This document shows positions 5,758-6,048 of a stretch of 6,048 nucleotides of DNA, one piece after another (the first letter of the stretch is position 1; every line of letters begins with the position of its first letter). The position numbers and the translations under genes are program-made. Where the stretch lies: the NCBI GenBank assembly GCA_005777205.1, contig SXNB01000235.1, positions 1-6,048 on the forward strand, given 5' to 3'. This DNA comes from Burkholderiales bacterium. GTDB taxonomy: Bacteria; Pseudomonadota; Gammaproteobacteria; Burkholderiales; SG8-39. The notes under the pieces are model-generated. The model made no database searches, was not told the origin of the DNA, and saw only the letters and a list, made by a program, of their open reading frames with translations.

Positions 5758-6048
5758 CTACATCGTCGCGCCTAGAACCCAGGGCGCGAACTCGTCTTCG
5801 CCGTAGCCGAAGGCCTCGCTCTTGGTCTTCCTGCCCGAAGCGGTCTCCAGCACCAGCTGGAAGAAGCGCTGGCCCACCTCGGCGACGCTTTCCTTGCCGT
5901 CGATGATGGTGCCGCAGTTGATGTCCATGTCCTCTTCCTGGTGCTCCCAAAGCGCGGTGTTGGTGGCGAGCTTGAGCGACGGCGAGGGCTTGCACCCATA
6001 GGCCGAGCCGCGGCCAGTGGTGAAACAGATCATGTTGGCGCCGCCGGC
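5758..6048 (-). CDS. UxaA/GarD-family sugar-acid dehydratase, C-terminal part
   Basis: The frame is open to the window edge, so only the last 96 residues are visible and the gene begins beyond 6048. It reads AGGANMICFTTGRGSAYGC, then KPSPSLKLATNTALW, DINCGTIIDG, and near the end EAFGYGEDEFAPW. This is the C-terminal domain of the altronate dehydratase / D-galactarate dehydratase family, cytoplasmic metal-dependent enzymes that remove water from hexaric or hexonic acids to give 2-keto-3-deoxy sugar acids. FTTGRGS is the conserved loop. The C-terminus alone cannot separate altronate (uxaA) from galactarate (garD) or a related substrate, so no symbol is given. The ATG at 6033 is internal. The stop TAG is nearly fused to the start of the small downstream gene. 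Confidence 0.92.
   Translation of the reverse strand, partial: AGGANMICFTTGRGSAYGCKPSPSLKLATNTALWEHQEEDMDINCGTIIDGKESVAEVGQRFFQLVLETASGRKTKSEAFGYGEDEFAPWVLGATM

Noticed and set aside
1..6048. A new defence, mobile or secretion system
   Set aside because: No nuclease, helicase, transposase, integrase, phage, toxin or secretion-type proteins are seen. Apart from the broken genes and one small unknown, all coding content is housekeeping or ordinary metabolism.

Overview
The window looks like chromosomal DNA from a GC-rich betaproteobacterium, probably Burkholderiales or a close relative. This is inferred from the sequence types of the PDH-type dihydrolipoyl dehydrogenase, the argA-yggX gene pair and the altronate-dehydratase-family C-terminus, and from strongly GC-biased third codon positions. 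No search was run. The intact genes are housekeeping or ordinary metabolism. I found no phage, transposase, CRISPR, toxin-antitoxin, defence or secretion locus, and no convincing tRNA or rRNA.

Plus strand, left part (1-2520): the C-terminal two thirds of lpdA (E3 of the 2-oxoacid dehydrogenase complexes) ends at 946. About 330 bases without a live gene follow; they hold a 44-base near-copy of the rpiA 5' end. Next comes the decayed 3' part of an M20-family ArgE/DapE-type deacylase (1278-1775), with an internal stop and no upstream half. A dyad-symmetric element and an extended -10 box then lead into intact rpiA (1855-2520).

Minus strand, centre (2528-4131): argA (N-acetylglutamate synthase, first step of arginine synthesis) and yggX (Fe(II)/Fe-S protection) form a two-gene unit. 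They read from a clear sigma70-type promoter at 4153-4180. yggX converges on rpiA with 7 bases between stop codons.

Plus strand, 4246-4749: a secreted protein gene is interrupted by an in-frame TAG. The frame continues with recognisable ankyrin-type sequence until it runs into the 3' end of rsmE, so it appears to be a broken ankyrin-repeat gene.

Minus strand, right part (4733-6048): the C-terminus of a UxaA/GarD-family sugar-acid dehydratase, a tightly coupled small Cys-containing probable secreted protein of unknown function, and rsmE (16S rRNA U1498 methyltransferase). A GC hairpin abuts the rsmE start codon. The clearest theme is gene decay beside stable housekeeping genes: two pseudogenes and one gene-head fragment in 6 kb.
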